Part shown: positions 1-9,379 of the stretch, one piece after another
How positions within the stretch are numbered: the stretch's first letter is position 1
Layout of the letters: every line of letters begins with the position of its first letter
Origin: Flavobacterium psychrophilum
GTDB taxonomy: Bacteria; Bacteroidota; Bacteroidia; Flavobacteriales; Flavobacteriaceae
DNA: 64,000 bases
Reading direction: 5' to 3'
NCBI GenBank assembly: GCA_945874225.1
Contig: CAMCFT010000005.1
Span: forward strand, 62,001 to 126,000
Position numbers and translations under genes: made by a program
The notes under the pieces: model-generated
Database searches by the model: none
What the model was told of the DNA's origin: nothing
Seen by the model: only the letters and a program-made list of their open reading frames with translations

Positions 1-60
1 TTTGGCGGAAAAAGAGTGGTAAGTCCATTGATTGGAGAACAATTGCCTAGAATTTGTTAA
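1..60 (+). CDS. C-terminal end of an unidentified protein (partial)
   Basis: Frame 1 is open from the first base and ends with TAA at 58-60, giving 19 residues ending in PLIGEQLPRIC. The next frame stops within about 20 bases. The fragment is too short to assign to a family. It lies on the same strand as the E1 gene, but the roughly 300-base gap and a separate promoter suggest a separate transcript. Confidence 0.5.
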   Translation, partial: FGGKRVVSPLIGEQLPRIC

Positions 61-138
61 AAGTCGAACAGCTAAATCACTATCCTAGTTTTAGAATAAT
101 AAGTATATTTTTTTTGCCTATATATCATAATTGTCACT

Positions 139-219
139 CCTGCAAGGTCTTTTTTTTGACCTTGCAGGTATGAAATTATTGAAAAATGATACCTACAATG
201 TTTTGAAAACCTTGCAGGA
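139..219. repeat. Pair of CCTGCAAGG palindromes (locus 1)
   Basis: Two related hairpin-forming repeats lie about 21 bases apart. The first (139-168) has perfect 11-base arms CCTGCAAGGTC / GACCTTGCAGG around eight T. The second (191-219) is an imperfect version built from CCTACAATGTTTT and AAAACCTTGCAGG. A second pair with the same core lies at 42734-42809 in the his operon. The rest of the 61-326 spacer is AT-rich with no gene that I can see. Confidence 0.85.
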
Positions 220-326
220 TTGCGATAATTTTTAAAAAACTGCACTATTCTAATAGCCCTTATGTTTTATTGTTACCTAAAAACAATATAAATATAACAA
301 TTAAAGGCTAAACTGTTATTTTTTTA

Positions 327-334
327 TACTTTTG
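327..334 (+). promoter_or_regulatory. -7 promoter element for the E1 gene
   Basis: TACTTTTG fits the Bacteroidota TAnnTTTG -7 consensus and lies 25 bases before the ATG at 359. No clear -33 TTG is seen at the right distance. The element overlaps the alternative TTG start at 332, so it argues for the ATG at 359. Confidence 0.5.
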
Positions 335-358
335 ATCCACATTAAAAAAGCTACTTCA

Positions 359-2335
359 ATGAATTTCGACAGAAAAAATCTTACCAACGATCAATTATTA
401 GATTTATACAAAAGATTGGTAAAACCACGATTAATCGAAGAAAAAATGTTGATTCTCATCCGACAAGGAAAAGTGTCTAAATGGTTTTCCGGAATTGGTC
501 AAGAAGCTATTTCTGTAGGAGTTACGGCAGTTTTGGATCAAGATGAATATATTTTACCAATGCACCGAAACTTGGGTGTTTTCACAGGAAGGGATATTCC
601 TTTGTACCGCCTTTTTTCTCAATGGCAAGGCAAAGCCAATGGGTTTACTAAAGGTCGTGACCGCAGTTTTCATTTTGGAACACAGCAATATAAAATTATC
701 GGGATGATTTCGCATTTGGGTCCGCAATTGGGCGTTGCAGATGGGATTGCTTTGGCCAACAAACTGCAGCAAAACGGAAAAATAACTGCTGTATTCACTG
801 GTGAAGGCGCTACAAGTGAAGGTGATTTTCACGAAGCCTTGAATATTGCCGCTGTTTGGGAATTGCCCGTGATGTTTGTCATCGAAAACAATGGTTATGG
901 ATTATCTACACCAACAGACGAACAATTTCGTTGTGAGAATATAGCTGATAAAGGCATTGGTTACGGAATGGAAAGTCACATTATCGACGGGAATAATATT
1001 CTGGATGTTTATAACAAATTATCGGAATTGAAAGCTTCGATGATTGTGAATCCCCGACCCGTTTTATTGGAATTCAAAACCTTTAGAATGCGCGGGCACG
1101 AAGAGGCGAGTGGCACTAAATATGTTCCTTCAGCGTTAATGGATGAATGGGCCATTAAAGATCCGGTGGAGAATTACAGGAAATTTTTATCCGAAAATGG
1201 AATTCTTTCCGACGATTTTGATACCGCTTTACGCAGCGAAATCAAGGCCGAAATTGATGAAAGTCTGGCTCTTGCCAATGCTGAACCAGAGATTGAAGCC
1301 TCTTACGATGAAGAATTAAGTGACGTTTACAAATCCTATCAATATCAGGAAGTTAAACATTCTGATGAAGTTAAAAATATTCGTTTTATAGATGCTATTT
1401 CCAGCAGTTTGCGACAGTCTATGGAGCGCTATGACAATTTGGTCATTATGGGTCAAGATGTTGCTGAATATGGAGGAGCTTTCAAGATTACCGATGGATT
1501 TGTTGAGCAGTTTGGCAAAGAACGGGTTCGCAACACGCCCATTTGTGAAAGTGCCGTTGTTTCGGCAGGAATGGGATTGTCCATCAACGGGTATAAGGCG
1601 ATTGTAGAAATGCAATTTGCTGATTTTGTTTCTACAGGGTTTAATCCAATAGTAAATTTATTAGCCAAAACACATTACCGTTGGCAGGAAAAAGCAGATG
1701 TTGTGGTTCGAATGCCTTGTGGTGGCGGGACACAAGCAGGACCTTTTCATTCGCAAACAAACGAAGCTTGGTTTACTAAAACACCAGGTTTAAAAGTCGT
1801 TTACCCAGCTTTCCCTTATGATGCAAAAGGACTTTTAGCCGAATCTATAAACGATCCAAATCCAGTCTTGTTTTTTGAGCATAAGCAATTGTACAGAAGT
1901 GTTTACCAAGATGTTCCTATAGATTATTACACATTACCATTAGGAAAAGCCGCATTATTAAAAGAAGGAACTCAGGTTACCATCATAGCATTTGGAGCTG
2001 CGGTTCATTGGGCTTTAGAAACTTTAAATAAAAATCCTGAAATTTCTGCTGATGTATTGGATTTAAGAACCTTGCAGCCTTTGGATACGGATGCCATTTA
2101 TGCTTCGGTAAAGAAAACGGGGAAAGCGATTATTTTGCAAGAAGACTCTTTGTTTGGTGGTATTGCCAGCGATATTTCGGCCTTGATTATGGAAAATTGT
2201 TTTGAATACTTAGATGCTCCTGTAAAAAGATTGACCAGTTTAGACAGTCCAATTCCGTTTACTAAAGCACTTGAAGATCAATATTTGCCGAAAGGCCGAT
2301 TTGAAAAAGCGTTGTTGGAGTTGTTGAATTATTAG
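359..2335 (+). CDS. Fused 2-oxoacid dehydrogenase E1 (alpha + beta), probably branched-chain
   Basis: This is a 658-residue single-chain thiamine-diphosphate E1 component that decarboxylates 2-oxoacids and passes the acyl group to a lipoyl E2. The N-terminal half is E1-alpha, with the ThDP motif GEGATSEGDFHEA...IENNGYG. The C-terminal half, from about residue 345, is E1-beta (MGQDVAEYGGAFKITDGF, then ICESAVVSAGMGLSINGYK). Bacteria usually encode the two halves as separate genes, and fused forms are common in Bacteroidota. I prefer the ATG at 359 because the longer TTG start at 332 sits in a -7 promoter element. Its neighbour leuA suggests branched-chain substrates, but pyruvate-type activity cannot be excluded. 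E2 and E3 genes are not in the window. Confidence 0.9.
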   Translation: MNFDRKNLTNDQLLDLYKRLVKPRLIEEKMLILIRQGKVSKWFSGIGQEAISVGVTAVLDQDEYILPMHRNLGVFTGRDIPLYRLFSQWQGKANGFTKGRDRSFHFGTQQYKIIGMISHLGPQLGVADGIALANKLQQNGKITAVFTGEGATSEGDFHEALNIAAVWELPVMFVIENNGYGLSTPTDEQFRCENIADKGIGYGMESHIIDGNNILDVYNKLSELKASMIVNPRPVLLEFKTFRMRGHEEASGTKYVPSALMDEWAIKDPVENYRKFLSENGILSDDFDTALRSEIKAEIDESLALANAEPEIEASYDEELSDVYKSYQYQEVKHSDEVKNIRFIDAISSSLRQSMERYDNLVIMGQDVAEYGGAFKITDGFVEQFGKERVRNTPICESAVVSAGMGLSINGYKAIVEMQFADFVSTGFNPIVNLLAKTHYRWQEKADVVVRMPCGGGTQAGPFHSQTNEAWFTKTPGLKVVYPAFPYDAKGLLAESINDPNPVLFFEHKQLYRSVYQDVPIDYYTLPLGKAALLKEGTQVTIIAFGAAVHWALETLNKNPEISADVLDLRTLQPLDTDAIYASVKKTGKAIILQEDSLFGGIASDISALIMENCFEYLDAPVKRLTSLDSPIPFTKALEDQYLPKGRFEKALLELLNY

Positions 2336-2337
2336 TT

Positions 2338-3882
2338 TTACCTATTATTCAACTTCGCCTTCTCCTTTATAATATCGCTAATTTTTCGATTTTCGATTTT
2401 GCTTTCGAGCCAAGAAATGATGTCGAGATAAAGGAAAGCCCTTTTTTCGTAGGTGTTTTTTTCTAGTTCAACAAAACGTTCTTTTACTTTGATAAACTCT
2501 TTTTTGATGTCGCTTGGATAAATGGTGCTTAATTTTTTCAAAAAGCGAATGATTTCCTTTTGTACTTCGTGTAAATCGTTCATTTTAATCAGAAATTTAT
2601 AGGTGCTTACCAACTGATTTTCCAAGTTAAAATCTTTGCCTGATTCGTAATGTGCAATAAGACATAACAACCTGGCAAAACATGCTAAATCTTCCCGAAC
2701 ATATAGATTTTTGTTGTTTATTATTTTTTCAAGATAAAATACACATTCATTGTATTTTTCGTTGCCAAAATAAATACAGGCAATTTTATAATAAAACAAC
2801 ATTTCGTGATGCTCGTCCAGATGTTCACTGTGCAGGTTTATTTTATCCAAAACTTCGGGAATCAGGTATTCACTTTCTTCAAAAGTACCTTCGAGAATGT
2901 GATAATTCAGTTTGTTGTTGTACAAATATAAAAACGATAAAGAAGCAATATTATCATTTACGGGAAAGCGGGAATCGTTGATTGTTTCTTCCATTAATTC
3001 CAAATATTTTTTGAAATTAGACTTGTATTTCAGCATAAATAAAGACTCCAAAAGATAGTGGTTTCCTTTCAGAAAGAATACGGGATTCAGGAAAATCATA
3101 TTTTCGTTATCGTAGAAAAGGGTAACCCATTTATGCGAATATTTATAGCAAGCCAAAAAGTCCTGAACTAAAAAACTACGCCAAAGATTGGCATTATAAA
3201 ACCAGTATTTTTCCCGAAAACCAAACTTTTTCTCATCAAATTTAGAGATGTGTTTGTTGAAATAATCATCGATGTATTTGTATTCTTCATCACTTTTTAC
3301 ATAGCCGGTTTTCAGCATAATGCCATACAATTGCAAGGATAAGTTGGATAATTTGCTTGAAATGGTATTTTTATAATTCAGTTCTTTGGCCTGAATCACC
3401 AGTTCATCGGCGCGACCTTGCATACTTCGGGTGATGTATTGTGATTCGATTAGTTTTTCGAATTCGACAATTTCATACGCCATATATTTCTCGTCATTTT
3501 CCAAGGCAATTTGCTTGGTTTTATCCAAGATTTTCAAACTCTGCTTGTACAAGCCTTTGTTGTATAAAATTGCTGCAAAATCGATTTGTTCCCTTAACTG
3601 ATACCTAATATTTTGACTGGGAATATTCAACCGAATACTCACCAAAATTTGTTTATATAAATAAGATTTAAGATTGGATAATTGTACTTTCTTGATAATG
3701 CCGCTTTTCAGGATGATTTTCTCATCATAGCCTTCCGATTTGTCTAAAATATTGAACAATTCGATAAACTTTGTATTGGAACTCGTTTCGAGCCGACTGG
3801 CAAAAATCTTGAATTGTCTTTTTTCAGACTTTGAAAGTGATTTTATCAATACAAATAAAGAATCTTTTTGATGGTTAGCCAT
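2338..3882 (-). CDS. Conserved helical repeat protein, TPR-like, function unknown
   Basis: The product is a 514-residue soluble protein rich in Lys, Glu, Tyr and Leu, with repeated amphipathic helix pairs such as LYNKGLYKQSLKILDKTKQIA and IYFGNEKYNECVFYLEKII that resemble TPR units. No signal peptide, membrane segment or catalytic motif is visible. The opening SLFVLIKSLSKSEKRQFKIFASR resembles conserved Bacteroidota proteins of unknown function. It converges on the E1 gene with only two bases between the stops and diverges from leuA. A scaffold or partner-binding role is plausible, but nothing more specific can be said. Confidence 0.75.
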   Translation of the reverse strand: MANHQKDSLFVLIKSLSKSEKRQFKIFASRLETSSNTKFIELFNILDKSEGYDEKIILKSGIIKKVQLSNLKSYLYKQILVSIRLNIPSQNIRYQLREQIDFAAILYNKGLYKQSLKILDKTKQIALENDEKYMAYEIVEFEKLIESQYITRSMQGRADELVIQAKELNYKNTISSKLSNLSLQLYGIMLKTGYVKSDEEYKYIDDYFNKHISKFDEKKFGFREKYWFYNANLWRSFLVQDFLACYKYSHKWVTLFYDNENMIFLNPVFFLKGNHYLLESLFMLKYKSNFKKYLELMEETINDSRFPVNDNIASLSFLYLYNNKLNYHILEGTFEESEYLIPEVLDKINLHSEHLDEHHEMLFYYKIACIYFGNEKYNECVFYLEKIINNKNLYVREDLACFARLLCLIAHYESGKDFNLENQLVSTYKFLIKMNDLHEVQKEIIRFLKKLSTIYPSDIKKEFIKVKERFVELEKNTYEKRAFLYLDIISWLESKIENRKISDIIKEKAKLNNR

Positions 3883-3993
3883 TGTAAATTATAGTAATGT
3901 AACTTATTGTTTATCAATTGTTTATATAGTTATTACTTGCCTTATAAACAGTATAATTCATGAAAATGAATTTTATATTAAAGTAATGAAATC

Positions 3994-4001
3994 TATTTTT
4001 G
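3994..4001 (+). promoter_or_regulatory. -7 promoter element for the leu-ilv genes
   Basis: TATTTTTG matches TAnnTTTG and lies 35 bases before the leuA ATG. No convincing -33 TTG is seen at the usual distance. No attenuator fits in the short 5' leader. Confidence 0.45.
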
Positions 4002-4035
4002 TTGAAAGATGTGAAATTACATTAAATATTTTAAA

Positions 4036-5211
4036 ATGAATAGAGAGAAAGTCCAAATTTTTGATACCACTTTAAGAGACGGAGAACAGGTCCCAGGATG
4101 CAAATTAGATACGAACCAAAAACTTGTAATTGCAGCTCGTCTCGACGAAATGGGAGTTGATATTATTGAAGCCGGTTTTCCTGTTTCAAGTCCCGGAGAT
4201 TTTTTATCCGTTTCAGAAATAAGTAAGATTATAAAAAATGCTACGGTTTGCGGACTTACAAGAGCAATTAAAAATGATATTGATGTTGCTGCTGCAGCAT
4301 TAAAATATGCCAAAAAGCCTCGTATTCATACCGGAATCGGGACTTCAGAATCCCATATCATACACAAACTTAATACTACCAGAGAAGATATTATTGCCAG
4401 AGCGAAATACGCCGTTTCTTATGCTAAATCTTACGTTGAAGATGTAGAATTTTATGCTGAAGATGCCGGAAGAACTGATAATGATTTCTTAGCACGAGTC
4501 TGTGAAGAAGTCATAAAATCAGGTGCTACAGTGATTAATATTCCAGATACTACTGGTTATTGTTTGCCTCACGAATATGGTGAAAAAATTAAATACCTAA
4601 AAGAAAACGTAAAAGGGATAGAAAACGTAATCATCTCTTGCCATTGTCATAATGATTTAGGAATGGCTACTGCCAATTCCATTTCAGGAGTTATCAATGG
4701 AGCCCGACAAATAGAATGTACGATAAACGGAATTGGCGAAAGAGCAGGAAATACAGCACTTGAAGAAGTGGTTATGGTGTTAAAACAACATCCTTATTTG
4801 AATTTAGATACCAATATCAACACCCGTCAATTGAATGAAATGAGTAGATTGGTTTCTGAAAGTATGGGAATGATAGTGCAACCTAATAAAGCTATTGTTG
4901 GTGCCAACGCCTTCTCCCACAGTTCCGGGATTCATCAGGATGGTATTATAAAAAATAGAGAAACATACGAAATTATGGATCCTTTGGAAGTTGGTGTCAC
5001 TGAATCTTCCATCATTCTTACTGCCAGAAGCGGTAGAGCAGCATTGGCTTACAGAGCTAAAAAAGTAGGTTATGAATTGACAAAAATACAATTAGACATT
5101 GTATATGTTGAGTTCCTGAAATTCGCCGATATTAAAAAAGAAGTAATGGATGATCATATTCATCTAATTATTGAAGCCTGTAAAATCGAAGGTGATTTAA
5201 TCAGAAGCTGA
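4036..5211 (+). CDS. leuA: 2-isopropylmalate synthase, short form without regulatory domain
   Basis: The enzyme condenses acetyl-CoA with 2-oxoisovalerate, the first step committed to leucine. The 391 residues hold the HMGL-like TIM barrel: [12 protein letters not shown] at the N-terminus, [14 protein letters not shown] with the metal histidines, and [18 protein letters not shown] short helical linker follows and the protein ends with KIEGDLIRS. Typical bacterial LeuA is about 510-520 residues, with a C-terminal LeuA dimer domain that binds leucine; that domain is absent here. Homocitrate synthase-like enzymes are similar, but the first place in an ilv operon supports LeuA. It starts the leuA-ilvDBNC group. 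leuB, leuC and leuD are not in the window. Confidence 0.88.
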   Translation: MNREKVQIFDTTLRDGEQVPGCKLDTNQKLVIAARLDEMGVDIIEAGFPVSSPGDFLSVSEISKIIKNATVCGLTRAIKNDIDVAAAALKYAKKPRIHTGIGTSESHIIHKLNTTREDIIARAKYAVSYAKSYVEDVEFYAEDAGRTDNDFLARVCEEVIKSGATVINIPDTTGYCLPHEYGEKIKYLKENVKGIENVIISCHCHNDLGMATANSISGVINGARQIECTINGIGERAGNTALEEVVMVLKQHPYLNLDTNINTRQLNEMSRLVSESMGMIVQPNKAIVGANAFSHSSGIHQDGIIKNRETYEIMDPLEVGVTESSIILTARSGRAALAYRAKKVGYELTKIQLDIVYVEFLKFADIKKEVMDDHIHLIIEACKIEGDLIRS

Positions 5212-5247
5212 TTGTAAAAAATTAAATAAAATTAGAAAAAAAATATA

Positions 5248-6921
5248 ATGGAATTAAATAAATACAGTAAAACCATAACTCAAGATATAACACAACCTGC
5301 AGCACAAGCGATGTTGTACGGTATTGGTTTAACTGAAGAGGATTTGAATAAAGCTCAAGTTGGGATTGTAAGTATGGGTTATGAAGGCAATACTTGTAAT
5401 ATGCACCTAAATGATTTGGCCAAAGATGTTAAAAAAGGAGTTTGGGATGCCGATTTAGTGGGATTGATTTTTAACACTATTGGTGTAAGCGACGGGATTT
5501 CTAACGGAACGGAAGGAATGCGTTTTTCTTTGGTTTCTCGTGATGTAATTGCCGATTCTATCGAAACCGTAATGGGAGCACAGTGGTATGATGGTTTGAT
5601 AGCCATTCCTGGTTGTGATAAAAATATGCCCGGAGCCTTAATCGCTATGGGAAGAGTTAATCGTCCTTCGATTATGGTTTATGGGGGAACTATTCACTCA
5701 GGCAGATGGAAAGGGGAGCACTTAAATATTGTTTCGGCTTTTGAAGCCTTAGGAAAGAAATTTAAAAATGCCATTTCTGATGAGGATTTTAAAGGTGTAA
5801 TCAAAAATTCTTGTCCCGGTCCTGGTGCTTGCGGCGGAATGTATACCGCCAATACAATGGCATCAGCAATTGAAGCTTTAGGAATGAGTTTACCTTACAG
5901 TTCATCAAATCCTGCAGTAAGCCAAGATAAATTACAAGAATGTGAAGATGCTGGAAAAGCCATTCGAATTTTATTGGAAAAAGATATTAAGCCAAAAGAT
6001 ATAATGACTCGCAAGGCTTTTGAAAATGCAATTACAATTGTAGCTGTTTTAGGCGGTTCAACCAATGCCGTTATGCACTTAATTGCTATGGCACATTCCG
6101 TTGATATCGAAATAACATTGGAAGATTTTCAAGCCATTAGTGATAGAACGCCTGTTTTGGCCGATTTAAAACCAAGCGGGAAATTTATGATGGAAGATTT
6201 ACACGCTGTTGGAGGTGTTCCTGCGGTGTTGAAATATTTATTGAAAGAAGGCTATATTCACGGAGAATGTTTAACCGTAACCGGAAAAACATTGGCCGAA
6301 AATTTAGAATCTGTTCCTGATTTATCAGAAGGTCAAGAGGTCGTTTTTGAAATAAAAAATGCTTTGAAATCGACAGGAAATATTCAGATTTTATACGGGA
6401 ATTTAGCTTCGGAAGGTTGTGTTGCCAAAATCAGCGGAAATGAAGGAGAATATTTTGAGGGAACAGCAGTCGTTTTTGAGAGTGAATTCACTGTAATACC
6501 CGGATTAGAAAAAGGTTTAATAAAACCAGGTGATGTCGTCGTCATTAGGTATTGTGGTCCAAAAGGTGGGCCTGGAATGCCAGAAATGCTAAAACCAACC
6601 TCTGCCATTATGGGAGCTGGATTAGGTGATAAAGTAGCATTAATAACCGATGGCCGTTTTTCAGGTGGATCACATGGTTTTGTGGTAGGTCACATTACAC
6701 CGGAAGCCTATGATGGTGGTGGAATTGCTCTAATCGAAAACGGAGATTTAATTACCATTGATGCTGTAAAAAACACTATCAATTTAAAAATTTCTGATGA
6801 AGAATTTGCCAAAAGAAAAGCAGCTTGGGTTCAACCTGCTTTAAAAGCGACAAAAGGCGTTTTGCTTAAATATGCAAGATCCGTTTCAAGCGCATCAACA
6901 GGATGTGTAACCGATAAGTAA
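5248..6921 (+). CDS. ilvD: Dihydroxy-acid dehydratase
   Basis: IlvD dehydrates 2,3-dihydroxy-isovalerate and 2,3-dihydroxy-3-methylvalerate to 2-oxoacids in valine and isoleucine synthesis. The 557 residues have the normal length. The Fe-S cysteines are in place: Cys50 (GNTCNMHL), Cys123 (PGCDKNMPG) and Cys195 ([12 protein letters not shown]). The C-terminal part has [20 protein letters not shown] and GHITPEA, typical of the IlvD/Edd family. [21 protein letters not shown] sequence and operon context favour IlvD over phosphogluconate dehydratase. It follows leuA by 36 bases and is separated from ilvB by a repeat-filled spacer. Confidence 0.97.
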   Translation: MELNKYSKTITQDITQPAAQAMLYGIGLTEEDLNKAQVGIVSMGYEGNTCNMHLNDLAKDVKKGVWDADLVGLIFNTIGVSDGISNGTEGMRFSLVSRDVIADSIETVMGAQWYDGLIAIPGCDKNMPGALIAMGRVNRPSIMVYGGTIHSGRWKGEHLNIVSAFEALGKKFKNAISDEDFKGVIKNSCPGPGACGGMYTANTMASAIEALGMSLPYSSSNPAVSQDKLQECEDAGKAIRILLEKDIKPKDIMTRKAFENAITIVAVLGGSTNAVMHLIAMAHSVDIEITLEDFQAISDRTPVLADLKPSGKFMMEDLHAVGGVPAVLKYLLKEGYIHGECLTVTGKTLAENLESVPDLSEGQEVVFEIKNALKSTGNIQILYGNLASEGCVAKISGNEGEYFEGTAVVFESEFTVIPGLEKGLIKPGDVVVIRYCGPKGGPGMPEMLKPTSAIMGAGLGDKVALITDGRFSGGSHGFVVGHITPEAYDGGGIALIENGDLITIDAVKNTINLKISDEEFAKRKAAWVQPALKATKGVLLKYARSVSSASTGCVTDK

Positions 6922-7040
6922 AGCCCCCTAACCCCCGAAGGGGGAATTGAGCAGCAAGTATAAAATAAAAGTGGAATACAAATAAAATCCCCATTTGCCA
7001 GTTACGGCTCCCTCTCCTTTGGAGAGGGCTGGGGTGAGGA
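6922..7040. repeat. Two GC-rich hairpin repeats in the ilvD-ilvB spacer
   Basis: The spacer carries CCCCC-GAA-GGGGG at 6932-6944 and CCCTCTCC-TTT-GGAGAGGG at 7010-7028. The second lies in a longer unit (6998-7040) that recurs, inverted, at 14564-14606 in the 3' end of the dehydratase gene and, diverged, at 45044-45082 before hisG. No protein is encoded. The hairpins could affect mRNA processing between ilvD and ilvB, but they lack the T run of a terminator. Confidence 0.8.
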
Positions 7041-7052
7041 AAAAAACAAAAA

Positions 7053-8750
7053 ATGAAAAATAATAAAATATCAGGCGCAGAAGCCGTTATTAGATGTTTG
7101 CTAGAAGAAGGAGTAGACTTGGTTTATGGATATCCCGGTGGTGCTATAATGCCAGTTTATGACGAATTATATAAATTTAAAGATGAATTGCATCATGTAT
7201 TGGTGCGCCACGAACAAGGTGCGACTCACGCAGCCCAAGGGTATGCAAGAGCTACAGGTAAAGTAGGTGTTGCCATCGCGACTTCAGGTCCGGGAGCAAC
7301 AAACTTAGTAACTGGAATTGCCGATGCCCAAATCGATTCCACCCCAATGGTTTGCATCACTGGTCAGGTGGGAAAACATTTATTGGGTTCTGATGCCTTT
7401 CAGGAAACGGACATTATCGGAATTTCAACTCCAGTAACCAAATGGAATTATCAAATTACTGAGGCTTCCGAAATTCCTGAAATCATAGCCAAGGCTTTCT
7501 TTATTGCAAAATCGGGGCGTCCAGGACCAGTTTTAATTGACATTACCAAAAACGCTCAGTTTGAAGAACTGGAATTCAGTTATAAAAAATGTACTGGAAT
7601 CAGAAGTTACAATCCAAAACCCACTTTAGATCTTGAAAAAGTTGCAGCAGCAGCAGAGTTAATCAATACTGCCAAAAAACCTTATATCATTTTTGGTCAG
7701 GGAATTATTCTTGGTGAAGCTGAAGCGGAATTAAAAGCATTGGTCGAAAAATCAGGAATTCCAGCTGCCTGGACTATCCTAGGCCTTTCGGCATTACCAA
7801 CAGACCACCCTTTAAACGTAGGAATGGTAGGAATGCACGGAAATTATGGTCCCAATGTACTTACTAACGAATGCGATGTTTTGATTGCTCTCGGAATGCG
7901 TTTTGATGACCGTGTTACGGGAAATTTGGCTACTTATGCCAAACAAGCCAAAGTAATTCATTTCGAAATAGACCCTTCTGAAATCGATAAAAATGTAAAA
8001 ACTACTGTGGCCGTTTTGGCAGATGTAAAAGAATCTTTGCAAGCATTGCTTCCGCTTATCAAAAGCAATACACACGAATCCTGGCACAACGAATTCAAGG
8101 AAAAATACAAAATTGAATTTGATACAGTTATAAAAGAAGAGTTGACTCCATCAAAAAATGGTGGAATTTCTATGGGAGAAACTATAGAAATGATCAACAA
8201 ACATTCAAATGGAGATGCCATTATCGTTTCTGATGTTGGTCAACACCAAATGTTTGCCTGTCGTTATGCTAAATTCAATTCGACCAAAAGTAATATTACT
8301 TCCGGAGGATTAGGAACAATGGGATTTGCATTACCAGCTGCAATTGGTGCTAAAATGGGAATGCCAAATCGTGAAGTGGTAGCTATAATAGGAGATGGTG
8401 GTTTTCAAATGACCATTCAAGAATTAGGGACCATTTTTCAAACCAAAGTTCCGGTGAAAATCGTTGTACTTAACAATGAATTTTTAGGAATGGTTCGCCA
8501 ATGGCAAGAACTGTTTTTTGACAGCAGATATGCTTCGACTGTAATGACCAACCCCAACTTTGTTGCTATTGCAGAAGGGTATCATATAAAATCAAAAAAA
8601 ATAACCAAAAGAGAAGAATTGAATGATGCTGTAGCCGAAATGCTGGCTTCAAAAGAATCCTATTTCCTCGAAGTTATGGTAGAAAAAGAAAACAATGTAT
8701 TCCCAATGATTCCAACAGGAGCTTCGGTTTCCGACATTAGATTAAGTTAA
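7053..8750 (+). CDS. ilvB: Acetolactate synthase, large catalytic subunit
   Basis: This ThDP- and FAD-dependent enzyme makes 2-acetolactate or 2-aceto-2-hydroxybutyrate from pyruvate. The 565 residues show the three standard domains: the N-terminal ThDP-binding domain with the catalytic glutamate Glu54 in RHEQGATHAAQG, the central domain (PYIIFGQGIILG onward), and the C-terminal domain with the GDG...NN ThDP motif (GDGGFQMTIQELGTIF to VVLNNEFLGMVRQWQE). YGYPGGAIMPVYD at the start is typical of AHAS large chains. The next gene encodes its regulatory subunit four bases downstream. Confidence 0.97.
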   Translation: MKNNKISGAEAVIRCLLEEGVDLVYGYPGGAIMPVYDELYKFKDELHHVLVRHEQGATHAAQGYARATGKVGVAIATSGPGATNLVTGIADAQIDSTPMVCITGQVGKHLLGSDAFQETDIIGISTPVTKWNYQITEASEIPEIIAKAFFIAKSGRPGPVLIDITKNAQFEELEFSYKKCTGIRSYNPKPTLDLEKVAAAAELINTAKKPYIIFGQGIILGEAEAELKALVEKSGIPAAWTILGLSALPTDHPLNVGMVGMHGNYGPNVLTNECDVLIALGMRFDDRVTGNLATYAKQAKVIHFEIDPSEIDKNVKTTVAVLADVKESLQALLPLIKSNTHESWHNEFKEKYKIEFDTVIKEELTPSKNGGISMGETIEMINKHSNGDAIIVSDVGQHQMFACRYAKFNSTKSNITSGGLGTMGFALPAAIGAKMGMPNREVVAIIGDGGFQMTIQELGTIFQTKVPVKIVVLNNEFLGMVRQWQELFFDSRYASTVMTNPNFVAIAEGYHIKSKKITKREELNDAVAEMLASKESYFLEVMVEKENNVFPMIPTGASVSDIRLS

Positions 8751-8754
8751 TATT

Positions 8755-9276
8755 ATGGAAAATAAAATGTTCACCATTTCTGTTTATTCAGAAAACAACG
8801 TTGGCTTACTCAACAGAATATCAGGAATATTCTTGAAACGCCACATCAATATATTAAGTCTCAATGTATCCGAATCAGAAATCGAAAATGTTTCTCGATT
8901 CATCATTGTGGTCAATACCACAGAAAAGTGGGTGCATAATATTGTAGGCCAAATCGAAAAACAAATCGAAGTCATCAAGGCTTTCTATCATATTGACGAA
9001 GAAACCATTTTCCTTGAAAGTGCTATTTTTAAAATTGAGTCCAGTTTATTATTTGACGAAAGACAAATACAAAACATCATCAAAGAAAGCCACTCGGAAA
9101 TTGTTACTGTTTCAAGAGACTTTTTCGTGATTTCAAAATCAGGAAAGCGCTCTGAAATTGAAGACTTATACAAAAAATTAAAACCTTTCGGAATTATGCA
9201 ATTTGTACGCTCAGGAAGAATATCCGTTTCTAAAGAAAAAATGGAAATTACCACTTTATTAGAAGAACTTAAATAA
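8755..9276 (+). CDS. ilvN: Acetolactate synthase, small regulatory subunit
   Basis: The 173-residue small subunit stabilises IlvB and gives valine feedback control. An N-terminal ACT domain is visible ([33 protein letters not shown]), followed by a C-terminal ALS_ss_C domain ending [15 protein letters not shown]. The ATG lies four bases after the ilvB stop, which suggests coupled translation. Its length is close to the usual 160-180 residues. Confidence 0.93.
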   Translation: MENKMFTISVYSENNVGLLNRISGIFLKRHINILSLNVSESEIENVSRFIIVVNTTEKWVHNIVGQIEKQIEVIKAFYHIDEETIFLESAIFKIESSLLFDERQIQNIIKESHSEIVTVSRDFFVISKSGKRSEIEDLYKKLKPFGIMQFVRSGRISVSKEKMEITTLLEELK

Positions 9277-9315
9277 GATTCAGGTTGCAGGTTGTAGCTT
9301 CGTGAGCAGATTGTC

Positions 9316-9337
9316 CTCCCGAGCGCAGTCGAGGGAA
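9316..9337. repeat. CTCGACTGCGCTCG-type palindrome before ilvC
   Basis: The segment around CCCGAGCGCAGTCGAGGG lies in the ilvN-ilvC spacer. Its 14-base core is shared, in the opposite orientation, with the repeat inside hisA at 38752-38790. An upstream reading frame through it (from 9302) would add 26 residues to IlvC, but it encodes repeat sequence, so that start is rejected. Confidence 0.7.
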
Positions 9338-9379
9338 ATATTTCAATTATTAAATTATACAATTATTAAACACAAAAAA

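Noticed and set aside
332-358. Upstream TTG start for the E1 gene
   Set aside because: It overlaps a TAnnTTTG promoter element, and the ATG at 359 gives the usual N-terminus.
3960-3986. Short frame MKMNFILK as a leader peptide for leuA
   Set aside because: It lies upstream of the likely -7 element and no terminator hairpin follows.
9302-9379. 26-residue N-terminal extension of IlvC
   Set aside because: The codons come from a repeat element; class II IlvC normally starts MANYF, at 9380.
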